A stretch of DNA of 64,000 bases, from assembly GCF_945859705.1 (NCBI RefSeq), contig NC_079135.1, positions 78,872,253 through 78,936,252 of the forward strand, written 5' to 3'. A model generated the notes under the pieces. The model did not search any database and was not told the origin of the DNA. It saw only the letters and a program-made list of their open reading frames with translations. The translations under genes and the position numbers were made by a program. Each line of letters opens with the position of its first letter. The stretch's first letter is position 1. The DNA is from Episyrphus balteatus. Lineage: Eukaryota; Arthropoda; Insecta; Diptera; Syrphidae. This document shows positions 46,651-59,100 of the stretch, one piece after another.

Positions 46651-49600
46651 AAGATTCTTGACGGGGCTGTGTGATGCTGATTTATATTTATTTGTATAAA
46701 CAGGTTTCTTCACAACATAATATCATGCGGGGTCCTGGGATCCGTTGTTGGGTCCCAGGGTACTACCTTGGCTGACTCTTCCGTAATAAAAACGAGAGTT
46801 CTTTCACTCCTACTTGTTGGGAGTGCCAAATTGTACCTGTGAAACATAAAAAAATCATGCATGAACACTGAACAACAAATGGAAAAAATCAAAAAAAGGC
46901 TTAAGTCAATTCTTAGAAAAAGTCTTTAAAAATACATTTCTTCAGCGAGAATATTAAAGACTTTTCAGTAAGTTTCTTAAGCCTTTTCAAAGGAAATAAT
47001 AACTTCTTTCAGTGTTTCCTGATCCCATTAAATACCCTCAAGCAACAACTTGTAAGCTGTTTGAGATTAATATCCTTTCGCAATTCTTTTTTTTTTTAAG
47101 TTATTGATTCCTTCTATAGGTACCTAGAACCATATAAAAACGCAGACAGAATTGTCTTTAAGTATATCTATATGCTTAAGAGAAAGTTGAAAGTTTAGAA
47201 CCTTCTTTTTTTCTTGCGAAATATTTATACGAAATCTGATACCAGACAATCATAGGCGTTATAGTTCCACTCCGATCCCCGAACTCTAAAAGCGTGTCAT
47301 TTCAATTTAAGTTCATTGTTATGAACCATTAAGGCATTGGATTAGCAATTTCATTCGATGTCTCTTTTTCCGCCTGCAGCGCCACCACTACCGAACCGAT
47401 TGGTAAAAAATTTCCAACACAAAGCTCCAACGCCTTTGTGTGTGAACAAATTTACCAAAAAGTCCAGCCAAATTGAATTATCAAGCATCGCAATGATAGC
47501 GACGAATAAGCCGTTTGGTTTTTCTTTCTTCACGTCTACTGAAATGAGAGAAGAAACTAGACACCAAACCTCCCAAAAAAAATAAACAGAAAATGAATCT
47601 TCTTCGATTCTTGAGCTTAAACGTACCATATACCTAAATTTATATGTGTGTAGTTTCCGTACTGCGGCATAGAGCATCTCCTATACTCTTCGACGCACCG
47701 CAAACAGCAACAGAAACGTTACTTGCTAAGAATCTTGTTCAATCGAACGGAATGCTCTTAAAAAAATTCCTCTAACAAATGCACGTCATGTAGTCTGGGA
47801 AATTTTATCAGAAAACTTTGCCTTGCGGATTGCCGGCTCGGGAATTGAAAATGAATCCCTGCCGCCCAGGTATGGGAGTCACGTAATTGATGGAACACAC
47901 CCAGACAGGAGGAGGCAGCACAGCGATGAGTGTTGGAGGGCTAAAGGCTACAGGCGAGATACTGTATTGGAATGATGAGTTTTCTTTTTCGCCTGATGGC
48001 ATCATATAGCTGAGGCATACTACAGCCTCCTTTACTTTACTTTTTTTGCTTGTTTTTTGGTTTTATTTTTATGTTGTGTTGCTGTTACTCTCGACTCCCA
48101 AATTGGCCCAGAGTGCACGAAGACGGGTGGACGGGCGACCGTCGACGGCAACGACGACGGATGAGTTGAAAGTGAAAACCCTTTTAGGGTGACTGGCAAG
48201 GAAATGTTTGCCCAAAAGCGTTATTAAGGACGTTGTAAAAATCCGCAAACTTTTGTCTGATGACGTGACGAGAAAAAAATAAAGAGAGACGTTTTCCTCT
48301 CGACACTCGAGCTCTCTGCTATATTCTATCAGCGCCGCGCCGTTTCTAGTCCATTCGTAGGGATATTATAGGGGAGGAGAGGAAAATGCGATCAAATCTA
48401 CTCAGAGTTCGACAAGAGACTTTGGATGCGGCAACAGAAACAACAACAATAACTAATGGAATCAACAGCGCCGCCATTCTCAAACATTGATTTGAACCGC
48501 AGAGCAAGAGGTATAGGTACTTCTATCAGGCATGGTTACCACTTTGTTTATATTCCAACAATTTTAATCTTAGGTATCTTAATTCAACAAAAAGACCAAA
48601 CTACTAAGTCCTGGATTCTAAGCTCTAAAAGCAAAAGACTTAGAAGTAAACCCTAGTTTCTACTAATTTGTCCCTTGATCCTGATCATGCGAACGTGACT
48701 GACATTAGAAATCTACTTTTAAAGGATTTTCAGCTTTATAATAAAACCTTTAATGGTAATTGTTATAAGGTGGCAATCATACAAAATGGGTGGGTGGAAA
48801 AAAGGACGCCAAAGCCAAACACCACAACGACGACGTACCGCTCTGAACTTGATGCGACGGAGGAAAAGGCATCCTCGGATTGCTTATCCGCCAGACCGGA
48901 ACTTTCTTCTTGTTTGTAAATAAAATCTACCCGTCCACCGCACTGGCAGCATACAGCAGTACGGCAGAGGAGATAGCTACAGAGAATCTGTTAAATTTAT
49001 TTATGTGTACCTTTTAGCAGTAGGAAAACACACATATGGAGCGGGGCGTGATGGGTCTCGATTTAGTGCAAGGACTTCCCAATAGAGTTGAAACGTTGTT
49101 GTTAGATATGTTGTGCTGTTTAACCAGAACATGGCTTCAACGACGACGATATGACGATGGGTTCCTTTGCCTTCAAGTCAAAACTTATATTGCAGCTTGT
49201 AGGTAGGTTGGTATAAATAGAGCTGAGGATGTTATCTTTAACTCAACAGGGAAGAGAGTGTTTGGTTATAAAATGTACCTAGGTATAGTGTAGAGGTCTA
49301 TTTTCTCTATATAACTACACACGGAAGCATGTTAGAGATTAACAGGGAATTAAAAGTTATCTCATGAATTTATCATTATTGTTGGGCTCATGGTGACACC
49401 ATTAAGGCTATGTTTACCTAATGGAAAATCTGCTTTTACACTGAAATTAATATGATGATGGGTTTTGTTATAACGAAGTAAACAGCAACTATTAAAATAT
49501 TGATGCCAATGATTGACAGTTATGTGTATGTTATGTTTGGTTTTGTAAAATGCATATATATTTTGTATTTTTAAGTAAAAATGTAAATAATTGCGAGAAC

Positions 49601-49726
49601 TGATTTGGGACGTAAGTTAATATCGAAAATGTGTTAGATTTGAGGGTTCAACACGTGTTGGGATACTGCCATTTTTGATTAAAATATTGATTGTATTGAT
49701 TGATAGAAATAAATGAAATAATTCAC
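46651..49726. other. intergenic with GC-richer segment
   Basis: Includes a hairpin CCTGGGATCC..GGGTCCCAGG at about 46735-46762 and a GC-richer part at 47350-49000 (GCGCCGCGCC near 48333). A frame at 48456 (MESTAPPFSNIDL) runs into a possible donor, but no family is recognisable. Possible 5' region of an unseen gene. Confidence 0.45.
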
Positions 49727-50650
49727 CAACCAGACTTCCAAGAAACTTATGGTTTTCAGTGATGAATAGAGCCCGAAGAGACCTGTCTTTTGATGTCACA
49801 CTCGATGGATTTGGAGAAAAATTTTCAAAATGTATTTTTTTTTCGACAAGGGATTTGGATTTTTTTTTCGAAAATCTGAAAAAAATAAATTTGTAATTTT
49901 TGTGCCTAAATGCATAGTCGTGTTCACTGTGAACTCATATCTGTTAACTGACACTTATTTCGAGGCCTTAATCGGAAAATATCTGCCTCCAAATGAAGGA
50001 AAACAAATATTTGGGATCTATGTAAATAATTTAGTAACCAGACTCCCAAGAAACTTATGGTTTTCAGCGATGAATAGACCCCGAAGGGACCTCTCTTTTG
50101 ATGTCACACTCGATGTATTTGGAGAAAAATTTTCAAAATCTATTTTTTTTCGACAAGGGTACGTCTTGGATTTTTTTTCGAAAATCCGAAAAAAATTAAC
50201 TTGTAATTTTTGTCCGCAAATACATAGTCCTGTTCACTGTGAACTCATATCTGGAAACCAAAACTTATTTCGAGGCCTTAATCCGAAAATATCTGCTTTC
50301 AAATGAAAGAAAAAAATATTTGGATTCAAAAAATTCAGCAACCAGACCTCCAAGAAACTTGGGTTTCGGTTACGAATAAAGCTTAACGAGACCTTTAACT
50401 TGATGGATTTGGAGGAAATTTTTCAAAATGAGTTTCTGACAAAAGGTACCTACATACATACTCCATGATTTTTTTTCAAAAATCCGAAAAAAAATAAATT
50501 TGTAATTTTTTTGCGTAAGGCCATAGTCCTGTTCACTGTGAACTCAAATTTGTAAACCAAAACTTATTTCGAGGCTTAAATCCAAAAGTCCCTGCTTCAT
50601 AATAAAAAAAAATATTTTGGTGCAAATAATTTAGCAACCACCTGCCAAGA
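49727..50650. repeat. about 300-bp tandem repeat, three copies, reverse orientation
   Basis: Same family as 19082-20215 but inverted: landmarks TTTCGAGGCCTTAAT and GTTCACTGTGAACTCATA recur with spacing about 300-308. A 158-aa open frame (49830-50306) spans it and is incidental. Confidence 0.8.
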
Positions 50651-51616
50651 AACTTTTGTTGCTTTTTTCTTGGACGTGTACCTACAAATTTTAAGGCGTT
50701 TTAATAATGCATACCTACATTCCAGGGAAACACAAAACCTTTCTTTTAGCTTTTCCGTCAGATAAAAACATCTTCTATAGTGAATATTAATCCTACTATA
50801 TACAACTATTGTGGCCAGTAAGCGGTTTCCTTAACAATGGAAAATATTAAATACTCCCTATTTTTTTCACAAATTTTTAAAGCTCATTATTTTTATGTTA
50901 TCACAAAGTTAAATAGCTTGATACTAAAGTAATCAACTATGATATTACAAATTCAAGTTTATAGCTTATTCAAATCCTTTATCCAACAACCACTATATTT
51001 CCGTTCTATCCTTGTGTAAAAATCATAATTTTATCAACCCTCTGATAGCCGATGATGATGGCGTGACAGTATCCTTTCCCAAACCAATCGATTAATCGAT
51101 AGACTCAACGATCCATGTAATTTCAATTATTTTGTAACAATATTTTCTCGTCACTTTGCTAAGTCAGGAATATTCATCCCCATCCTCCTAGAATAGGGCC
51201 TAAAGAAAAAAATGTCTTCTTTTATACATATTCTATTCTCCCTTCGAATCAGTGTTCTTTAGGCCTAAAGCTCTTGCCACCGCGAAATCCCTTGAGATTT
51301 TAATGACTTACGACAAACATTATTCACAGTCTCAAATTAAAATGATAAATCGGAGTAGCTATCGGCATTTCCTGGTTTTGGCCAAGTCCTCTTCTTTTGC
51401 TGCATCCAAGGGATAACATTGTTCGATAGGGGGTGGGTACACAGTATGTATAGAACCAAAGCAAGTATCTCAATCTCAAACATAAAAGTTATCTATGTTT
51501 TCAAAATGATGTGTTTCTATGGATAAAACCTCAAACCGCTCACCCACACCACCTATGTACCTACTATCTAGTATCTACGTTTGTGTACTAATCCGTATAG
51601 TCGTAAAAGAACCTTA
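50651..51616. other. intergenic
   Basis: No gene or element recognised. Confidence 0.5.
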
Positions 51617-51624
51617 CTCTTCTG

Positions 51625-52751
51625 TAGAGATGGGTAGTTCCGGAGCCAAATAGTTCCTGGAACTAGTTCCTCACTCGGAACTAGTTCCACGCGTTCCAAA
51701 AAATTAATTTAAACAGTTCCATCGTTCCGACACAGCCACACATAAAACAAAGAAAGAAAAGGAACAAGAAACAAAACAAAAGCGAACATGTCTCTGTCTC
51801 TGTTTGAAATACACAATACACACACGCATGTCATAGAATTATCATCCAAAGCCAACACACATGGATGTAAACGAGTTGAGCGCCAAAAATTCACAAACCA
51901 AAACCACAACTACACTCTTATGAATCATGCTCATATACATGGAACTACATTAATAGTTCCAGGAAAAAATATTCAATTTCATACTATTCCTTTTTTTGAT
52001 GCATTTTCCTGAAAAAAATCTCAAATTCTTGATAGTTCCACGGAACTAGTTCCAGGAACTAGAAGGAAAAAATATTCAATATGATACTATTTCTTTTTTT
52101 GATACATTTTCCTGAAAAAAAAACTCAAATTCTTGATAGTTCCGCGGAACTAGTTCCAGGAACTAGAAGGAAAAAATATTCAATATCATACTATTTCTTT
52201 TTTTGATACATTTTCCTGAAAAAAATCTCAGATTCTTGATAGTTCCACGGAACTAGTTCCAGGAACTAGAAGAAGGTGCAACAAAAAGGTGTCAAATTAC
52301 TACATTTAATTTTTCGATTGCTGCAACTACAAAAAACAAATTTTGCACCATTGTATTTTATTTTTGCAATAGGGTTAGGGTATTGCAAAAGTGTAAAATT
52401 GTAAAAAAATCAAAGTCTGTATATTTGGTTATTTTAGTTTAAGAAAATGTTACACTTTTGCACTTTTACAACAATACAAGACCATTTGCATCGAATCGTG
52501 AATACCCCTACTATTTCTTTTTTTGATACATTTTAATAAAAAAAAACTCAAATTCTTGATAGTTTCGCGGAACTAGTTCCACGAACTAGAAGGAAAAAAT
52601 ATTCAATATCATACTATTTTTTTTATGCATTTTCCTGAAAAAAACTCAAATTCTAGATAGTTCCGCGGAACTAGTTCCAGGAACTAGTTCCGAACGAAAA
52701 AAGAACCGTTCCAAGTTCGTTCCGGCTTTGGAACTGTTTTGCGCATCTCTA
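51625..52751. mobile_element. non-autonomous hAT element, 1127 bp
   Basis: Flanked by an exact 8-bp duplication CTCTTCTG (51617-51624, 52752-52759). Termini are TAGAGATG and CATCTCTA, a common hAT end. The interior contains five or more repeats with the palindrome GGAACTAGTTCC in units of about 105-115 bp (near 52035, 52140, 52247, 52565, 52670). No transposase frame, so non-autonomous. Confidence 0.88.
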
Positions 52752-52759
52752 CTCTTCTG

Positions 52760-55243
52760 CTCTTCGCTCTTCAAACCACTTTCACTCTGTCTTTGCATTA
52801 AGTCATCATCCTCCGCAGCATGACAGTCCTCATTATTTTCCAAAATTCTGTCAGTTTTAGGGTTTTTTTGTTGACTCAACTTAACATTTTTTTTTCTGCT
52901 GTTTCGGTTTTTATTTTTCGTTTTTCTTTTATAAATTGATTTGATAAGACAACCTGACGGATTCTTCTACTCAATTCATATCGGTAGGAAGACGTATTTG
53001 CTTCTGCCTTGGTTTTATTTTGTTTTATAGCACAAAATAGCTTTAGGGGGTTGGATTTTTTATACACATTCTCCCGCTGCTGGCAAAGAGGAATTAAGTG
53101 ATCATAGGTCATTTTTCAATAATAGAACAAAAAAATTTGGGGTATTCATGAGCTATTTTTTTTTTTTTTTTGGTTGGAGTTGGGGTGGAGGGAATATAAA
53201 ATAAAAGGACAGACTACTGTCAGGTTGGGTTTGTCAGTTGAAGAAGATAATGTCAGCCGCAATCATGAGGGGCAGTATATTATGTGGGTGGAGGATGTAT
53301 ATACAATCAAATTCTTGGATCCAGGGGTTTTGTTGGTTTTTCGGCTGGGCAGATGTATTGGTATCTATTCTATTTTTAATCAAATTTAAAACAATTTATT
53401 TAAATTTAAAATATTGACATTCCTAAAGGGAGGGAATATGAATTCTCGGATATACACTAGAAGAAGAGAGATTTTATTAAAATTAAAGGAATTTTTAAGG
53501 AAAAATCAATATCATCACCTGTTCCTGTGAAGAACTTTGTTACGATGATTAATTCTTAAACAGATCAAATAGTTCTTAAAGACTTTGATTGAATAAAATA
53601 TTGATGAAGATTTTAACTGAATACCAATAAACTGCTACCTTGCGTACTTTTTTGGAAGTGTGGTTGTCTAGAAGTTAATGAAGTCAGGTCTGATATTCAA
53701 ATCTGCGACTCCAATATTCGATTCAAATCTGCGACTCAAATCTGAAAACTGTGATTCGCAGAATCGAGTCGAGATTCGAGTTGCAGATTTGAGTCACACA
53801 TTTGAGTCGCAAGTTCGAGCCGCAGATTTGAGTCGTAAATTTGTGCGTCAGATTTTTTTTTCAAACAAAAATATGTAAAGATTTTGGGTTTGTTTTAAAA
53901 TAAGTTATTCTTTTCAAGAAACTCACTGGAAACGTTTATGTTTTGTCTTTGATATGTTTTAAATCAAAATTTAAATAAAATTAAAGCAAAAAGAAAATAG
54001 AGTCGTAGAAAAAACATTGGCTATTATATTCTGGTAGTAAATATGTAAATTCTGTTTGCAATTCTTGAACCAAGGGGTCATAGATCATTATTGCTATTTG
54101 CAATCATTAAATGTGGAACGATCGTTAAGATGGTAATAAATAAGTTAATGATGTTGTTTTGCATATTCCTACATATTTGGTATACCTTCTTGTTAAAAAA
54201 AATATTCTGAAAACACCAATAAATTAATAAATTCAAAATTCTACGTCGCGGTCCAAAAATTCCATAAAAAAAACAACTTTTTCTACAAAGATGTGAAAAG
54301 ACTGTTCTTGCACTGAATTAGTTTATAAAATTATATTTTTTTATTCTATGGGTTAACTAAAGCACAAGCAAAATATCTTTTCATTCATTATATCCCCTAT
54401 TTGGATTATGGCACAATTCGTAATGGTATAAACAAAGGTTTAATCAATTCAATTCAATAAGAATTTATGCTTAACATAAACGAAACAAGTTCTTCACAAA
54501 GATTAGGTAAACATTATTCGAACAAAGTCTATTTTATTTGGTATTAAAAAGCCATAATAGGACAGAAGTATCATAATTTTACATCCACGTTAGTTCTGTT
54601 GACAGGTACCCCATAAAGTTGTTTTTAATTAAAAACCTTGCTGGTCTTGTCTATAACGATTTTGGTTTAAGAAAGAAAAAAGTTTTAAATGTTAAAATTT
54701 GACAAATTATGATTTATCGGAAGCAAATCCATAATCCAATTCAAGTAGATAGTTAACCATAGGTATATTGGTTTTGAAATTTTTTTGTAAAACTTCTTAA
54801 GACTGCCCAACTTGTGGGCTTAATTATATTGTTTATGTTGTTTACTTTCCATTTAAGATATTATTATGAGAAGTTACATTTTTGGATTTACGAAAAATTA
54901 AATACACGAATAAAATACTTAAAATGAAATTTAAGAAATATCTTCTTGTCCACCCTCACTTTTAATTCATAAATTAAATAATTTTGAAAATGTGACACGA
55001 TACGCAATCAAATGAAGAAAAATATTTAAAAAAAACCACAGTCGATAGTATGTAATTTAAAAAAATTACATTTGAGATGTATATGTACATCAAATTAAGC
55101 TTAGGGTTTCAAAATGAAAGAAAAAATCAGAGGCAGGTTCAACGTTCCACATTCGTTTAGTGTATCTGAACCGAGAATCTCTGTCCGAAAATGGATTCTA
55201 GGCTAAACTGATGAATGAGAATCAGCGGAGATATGTCGCACCA
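52760..55243. other. intergenic
   Basis: AT-rich. Contains a small cluster of GATTTGAGTCGCAG-type short repeats at 53690-53860. No gene recognised. Confidence 0.5.
53690..53860. repeat. short self-complementary repeat cluster
   Basis: CAAATCTGCGACTC occurs on the left half and its complement GAGTCGCAGATTTG-like versions several times on the right, giving potential hairpins. Confidence 0.65.
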
Positions 55244-55320
55244 ACTAGCAGTGGCGTAACTAGCTCTTTGGGGGCCCTGTATCCACATTTTCTTGGAAGC
55301 CCCCTTCATCTGCTAGACTT
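55244..55320. mobile_element. hAT-type terminal fragment
   Basis: CAGTGGCGTAACTAG followed by a GGGGGCCC block is a typical arthropod hAT end. A matching opposite end was not found, so it is probably truncated. Confidence 0.5.
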
Positions 55321-55400
55321 GGATACAGCCTTAAGCCTTAACAACATTACATTGGTTCGAAAAGTGAAAATTTGCAAACGCATTTTTGTATAGTTTTCCG

Positions 55401-55552
55401 GACTGTTTTGCACAAAATTTGAAGTAACCCAGACCGAAATGCAATGCTGAAACCTCGGATTTGCAGCTGGATTAGTGTTCTACAAAATCGGGAATGTAAG
55501 CGATTCATTTCGGTCTAGGTTACTTCAAAATCTAAATTTTGCAAAACGCTAA
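55401..55552. repeat. 150-bp inverted-repeat element
   Basis: Left arm TTTGAAGTAACCCAGACCG and its near-complement on the right, both followed by TTTTGCA-type ends. Small MITE-like palindrome; target duplication unclear. Confidence 0.6.
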
Positions 55553-55693
55553 AATCCTTGTTAAATTTAACCCATCGAAATAATGTAAACGTTGATTTTA
55601 AAGTAAGATTCTGGATTTGAATTTCTTATTTAATTACTTCTGTCAACTCATCAAAAGAGCACTTCGTTATGTTCCTGCTTTTATTTCTGAAAA

Positions 55694-56408
55694 CATGTCT
55701 CACTTCCATGAGACATGTCTCGAAATTTCTAATGATAAATATATCATGATAAATGTCTCATGAGAAATGTCTCATGATAAAGGTCTCATGATAAATGTCT
55801 CGAGAGAAATGTCTCGAGAGAAATGTCTCGAGAGCAATGTCTCGAGAGAAATGTCTCATGGGACATGTCTCGAGAGAAATTTCTCATGGGACATGTCTCA
55901 TGAGACACGTCTCATGATAAATGTCTCATGATAAAGGTCTCATGATAAATGTCTCATGAGAAATGTCTCATGATAAATGTCTCATGAGAAATGTCTCGAG
56001 AGAAATGTCTCGAGAGCAATGTCTCGAGAGAAATGTCTCATGGGACATGTCTCATGAGACACGTCTCATGATAAATGTCTCATGATAAATGTCTCATGAT
56101 AAAGGTCTCATGATAAATGTCTCATGAGAAATGTCTCATGAGAAATGTCTCGTGAGAAATGTCTCGAGAGAAATGTCTCGAGAGAAATGTCTCGAGAGAA
56201 ATGTCTCTGGATAAATGTCTCTAGATATATGTCTCTAGATAAATGTCGCTAAATAAATGTCGCTAGATAAATGTCTCTAGATAAATGTCTCTAGATAAAT
56301 GTGGATAGATAAATGTGGCTAGATAAATGTCTCTAGATAAATGTCTCTAGATAAATGTGGATAGATAAATGTGGATAGATAAATGTGGATTGTCTCAAGA
56401 TAAATGTG
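55694..56408. repeat. 14-bp satellite, CTC-type variants
   Basis: Tandem 14-mers of form ATGTCTC + variable part: ATGTCTCATGATAA, ATGTCTCGAGAGAA, then ATGTCTCTAGATAA, then ATGTGGATAGATAA at the right end. The GAGAGCAATG variant recurs at 55832 and 56014, 182 bp (13 units) apart, showing higher-order duplication. Confidence 0.92.
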
Positions 56409-56970
56409 GATACCCAAAGGTAACGGGGACTCTAACCTACATTTGGGTACAACTCCCATCACTGTAGGTCCACGGGTTCTCAAACTGGGAGAACTTAAAG
56501 GTTAAAAAAAAAGTTAAGCCCGATGTTGAAAAAATAGGCATGATTTGGCGGTTTAAAATGGAAGATGAGCTTTTTAAAAATCTAACAATGTGCAAGTTTT
56601 TTTGATACCCAAAGGTAACGGGGACTCTAACCTACATTTGGGTACAACTCCCATCACTGTAGGTCCACGGGTTCTCAAACTGGGAGAACTTAAAGGTTAA
56701 AAAAAAAGTTAAGCCCGATGCTGAAAAAATAGGCATAATTTGGCGGTTTAACATGGAAGATGAGCTTTTTAAAAATCTAACAATGTGCAAAGCGTAAGCC
56801 CATGGCACAAGCTAATATTTGGCATCACTGCCAAAAATTTCTCTCAAGCGGTTTAGCTTCCAGGAGCGTTCAAAGGTTCGGGGCTTTTTCGAAAAAAACA
56901 ATTTAAACGAACTTTCAAACTGGATTTTCTCGGTATTTTGAAAAAATTCCAAAAACCCGAATATACCACT
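56409..56970 (+). repeat. satellite spacer, two forward copies (first truncated)
   Basis: Starts GATACCCAAAGGTAACGGGG at 56409 and again at 56604. The second runs to AATATACCACTATC at 56970. The spacer family recurs through the rest of the window; reverse copies are full length (about 448 bp). Confidence 0.88.
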
Positions 56971-57824
56971 ATCTATCGACATTTATCTATTGACATTTAT
57001 CTAGCGACATTTATCTATCCACATTTATCTATCCACATTTATCTATCCACATTTATCTATCGACATTTATCTATCCACATTTATCAATCCACATTTATCT
57101 ATCCACATTTATAAATGTGGATAGATAAATGTGGATTGATAATTTATCTATCCACATTTATCTATCGACATTTATCTATCCACATTTATCAATCCACATT
57201 TATCTATCCACATTTATCTATTTAGATAAATAGATAAATGTGGATAGATAAATGTGGATAGATAAATGTGGATAGATAAATGTGGATAGATAAATGTGGA
57301 TTGATAAATGTGGATAGATAAATGTGGATTGATAAATGTGGATAGATAAATGTCGATAGATAAATGTGGATTGATAAATGTGGATTGATAAATGTGGATA
57401 GATAAATGTGGATAGATAAATGTGGATAGATAAATGTGGATAGATAAATGTCGATATATAAATGTCGATAGATAAATGTGGATAGATAAATGTGGATAGA
57501 TAAATGTCGATATATAAATGTCGATAGATAAATGTGGATAGATAAATGTGGATTGATGAATGAGGATTGATAAATGTGGATAGATAAATGTCGATAGATA
57601 AATGTGGATAGATAAATGTCGATAGATAAATGTGGATAGATAAATGTAGATTGATAAATGTGGATAGATAAATGTCGATAGATAAATGTGGATAGATAAA
57701 TGTGGATAGATAAATGTGGATAGATAAATGTCGATAGATAAATGTCGATAGATAAATGTCGATAGATAAATGTGGATAGATAAATGTCGCTAGATAAATG
57801 TCGCTAGATAAATGTCGATAGATA
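56971..57824. repeat. 14-bp satellite array, with inversions
   Basis: Units ATAAATGTGGATAG with GGATTG, CGATAG and CGCTAG variants. Orientation flips near 57110, 57139 and 57221, then runs forward to 57824. Confidence 0.92.
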
Positions 57825-58273
57825 GTGGTATATTCGGGTTTTTGGATTCTTTCAAAATACCGAGAAAATCCAGTTTGAAAGTTCGGGTAAATTGTTTTTT
57901 TCGAAAAAGCCCCGAACCTTTGAACGCTCCTGGAAGCTAAACCGCTTGAGAGAAATTTTTGGCAGTGATGCCAAATGGTAGCTTGTGTCATGGGCTTACG
58001 CTTTGCACATTGTTAGATTTTTAAAAAGCTCATCTTCCATGTTAAACCGCCAAATCATGCCTATTTTTTCAGCATCGGGCTTAACTTTTTTTTTTAACCT
58101 TTAAGTTCTCCCAGTTTGAAAACCCGTGGACCTACAGTGATGGGAGTTGTACTCAAATGTAGGTTAGAGTCGCCGTTACCTTTGGGTATCAACAAAATTT
58201 TTTTACCCATTTTTTCAAAATCCCGTGATATAGGCGTTGGAAGTTGGGGGTGCGAAAAAGCTTCTGAGAGCTG
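57825..58273 (-). repeat. satellite spacer, full-length reverse copy
   Basis: About 449 bp from GTGGTATATTCGGG to GAGAGCTG. Contains the reverse of GGTAACGGGGACTC with one change. Gives the MTQATIWHH frame on the minus strand, regarded here as incidental. Confidence 0.88.
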
Positions 58274-58980
58274 GATTGATAAATGTGGATAGATAAATGT
58301 CGATAGATAAATGTGGATAGATAAATGTGGATAGATAAATGTGGATAGATAAATGTGGATTGATTAATGTGGATAGATAAATGTCGATAGATAAATGTTT
58401 ATAGATAAATGTCGATAGATAAATGTGGATAGATAAATGTGGATTGATTAATGTGGATAGATAAATGTCGATAGATAAATGTGGATAGATAAATGTGGAT
58501 TGATTAATGTGGATAGATAAATGTCGATAGATAAATGTGGATAGATAAATGTCGATAGATAAATGTGGATAGATAAATGTCGATAGATTAATGTGGATAG
58601 ATAAATGTCGATAGATAAATGTGGATAGATAAATGTGGATAGATAAATGTCGATTGATAAATGGGGATAGATTAATGTCGATAGATAAATGTGGATTGAT
58701 TAATGTGGATAGATAAATGTGGATAGATAAATGTCGATAGATAAATGTGGATTGATAATTTATCTATCCACATTTATCTATCCACATTTATCTATCCACA
58801 TTTATCAATCCACATTTATCTATCCACATTTATCTATCCACATTTATCTATCCACATTTATCTATCGACATTTATCTATCCACATTAATCTATCCACATT
58901 TATCTATCGACATTTATCTATCCACATTTATCAATCCACATTTATCGATCCACATTTATCTATCTAGATAAATATGGATA
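58274..58980. repeat. 14-bp satellite array
   Basis: Forward units to about 58755, then the junction GGATTGATAATTTATC and reverse units to about 58965, ending in ATCTATCTAGATAAAT. Confidence 0.92.
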
Positions 58981-59100
58981 ACCTTTAACTTCTCCCAGTT
59001 TGAGAACCCGTGGACTGGGAGTTGTACCCAAATGTAGGTTAGAGTCCCCGTTACCTTTGGGTATCAACAAAATTTTTTTACCCTTTTTTTCAAAATCCCT
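58981..59100 (-). repeat. satellite spacer fragment
   Basis: About 120 bp of the spacer in reverse orientation, missing both flanking portions. Confidence 0.85.

Noticed and set aside
46700..46850. Solo LTR (TGTTGGGAGTGCCAA)
   Set aside because: Only one plausible LTR-like end; no matching CA end, target duplication or second copy could be found.
49830..50306. 158-codon + frame
   Set aside because: Falls wholly within the 300-bp tandem repeat; the translation itself repeats.
57218..57991. 257-codon minus-strand open frame rich in HLSIHIYLSTFIY repeats
   Set aside because: Produced by the stop-free strand of the 14-bp satellite plus spacer; similar frames at 60048, 61377, 62362 and 63130 have the same origin, and there is no non-repetitive conserved domain.
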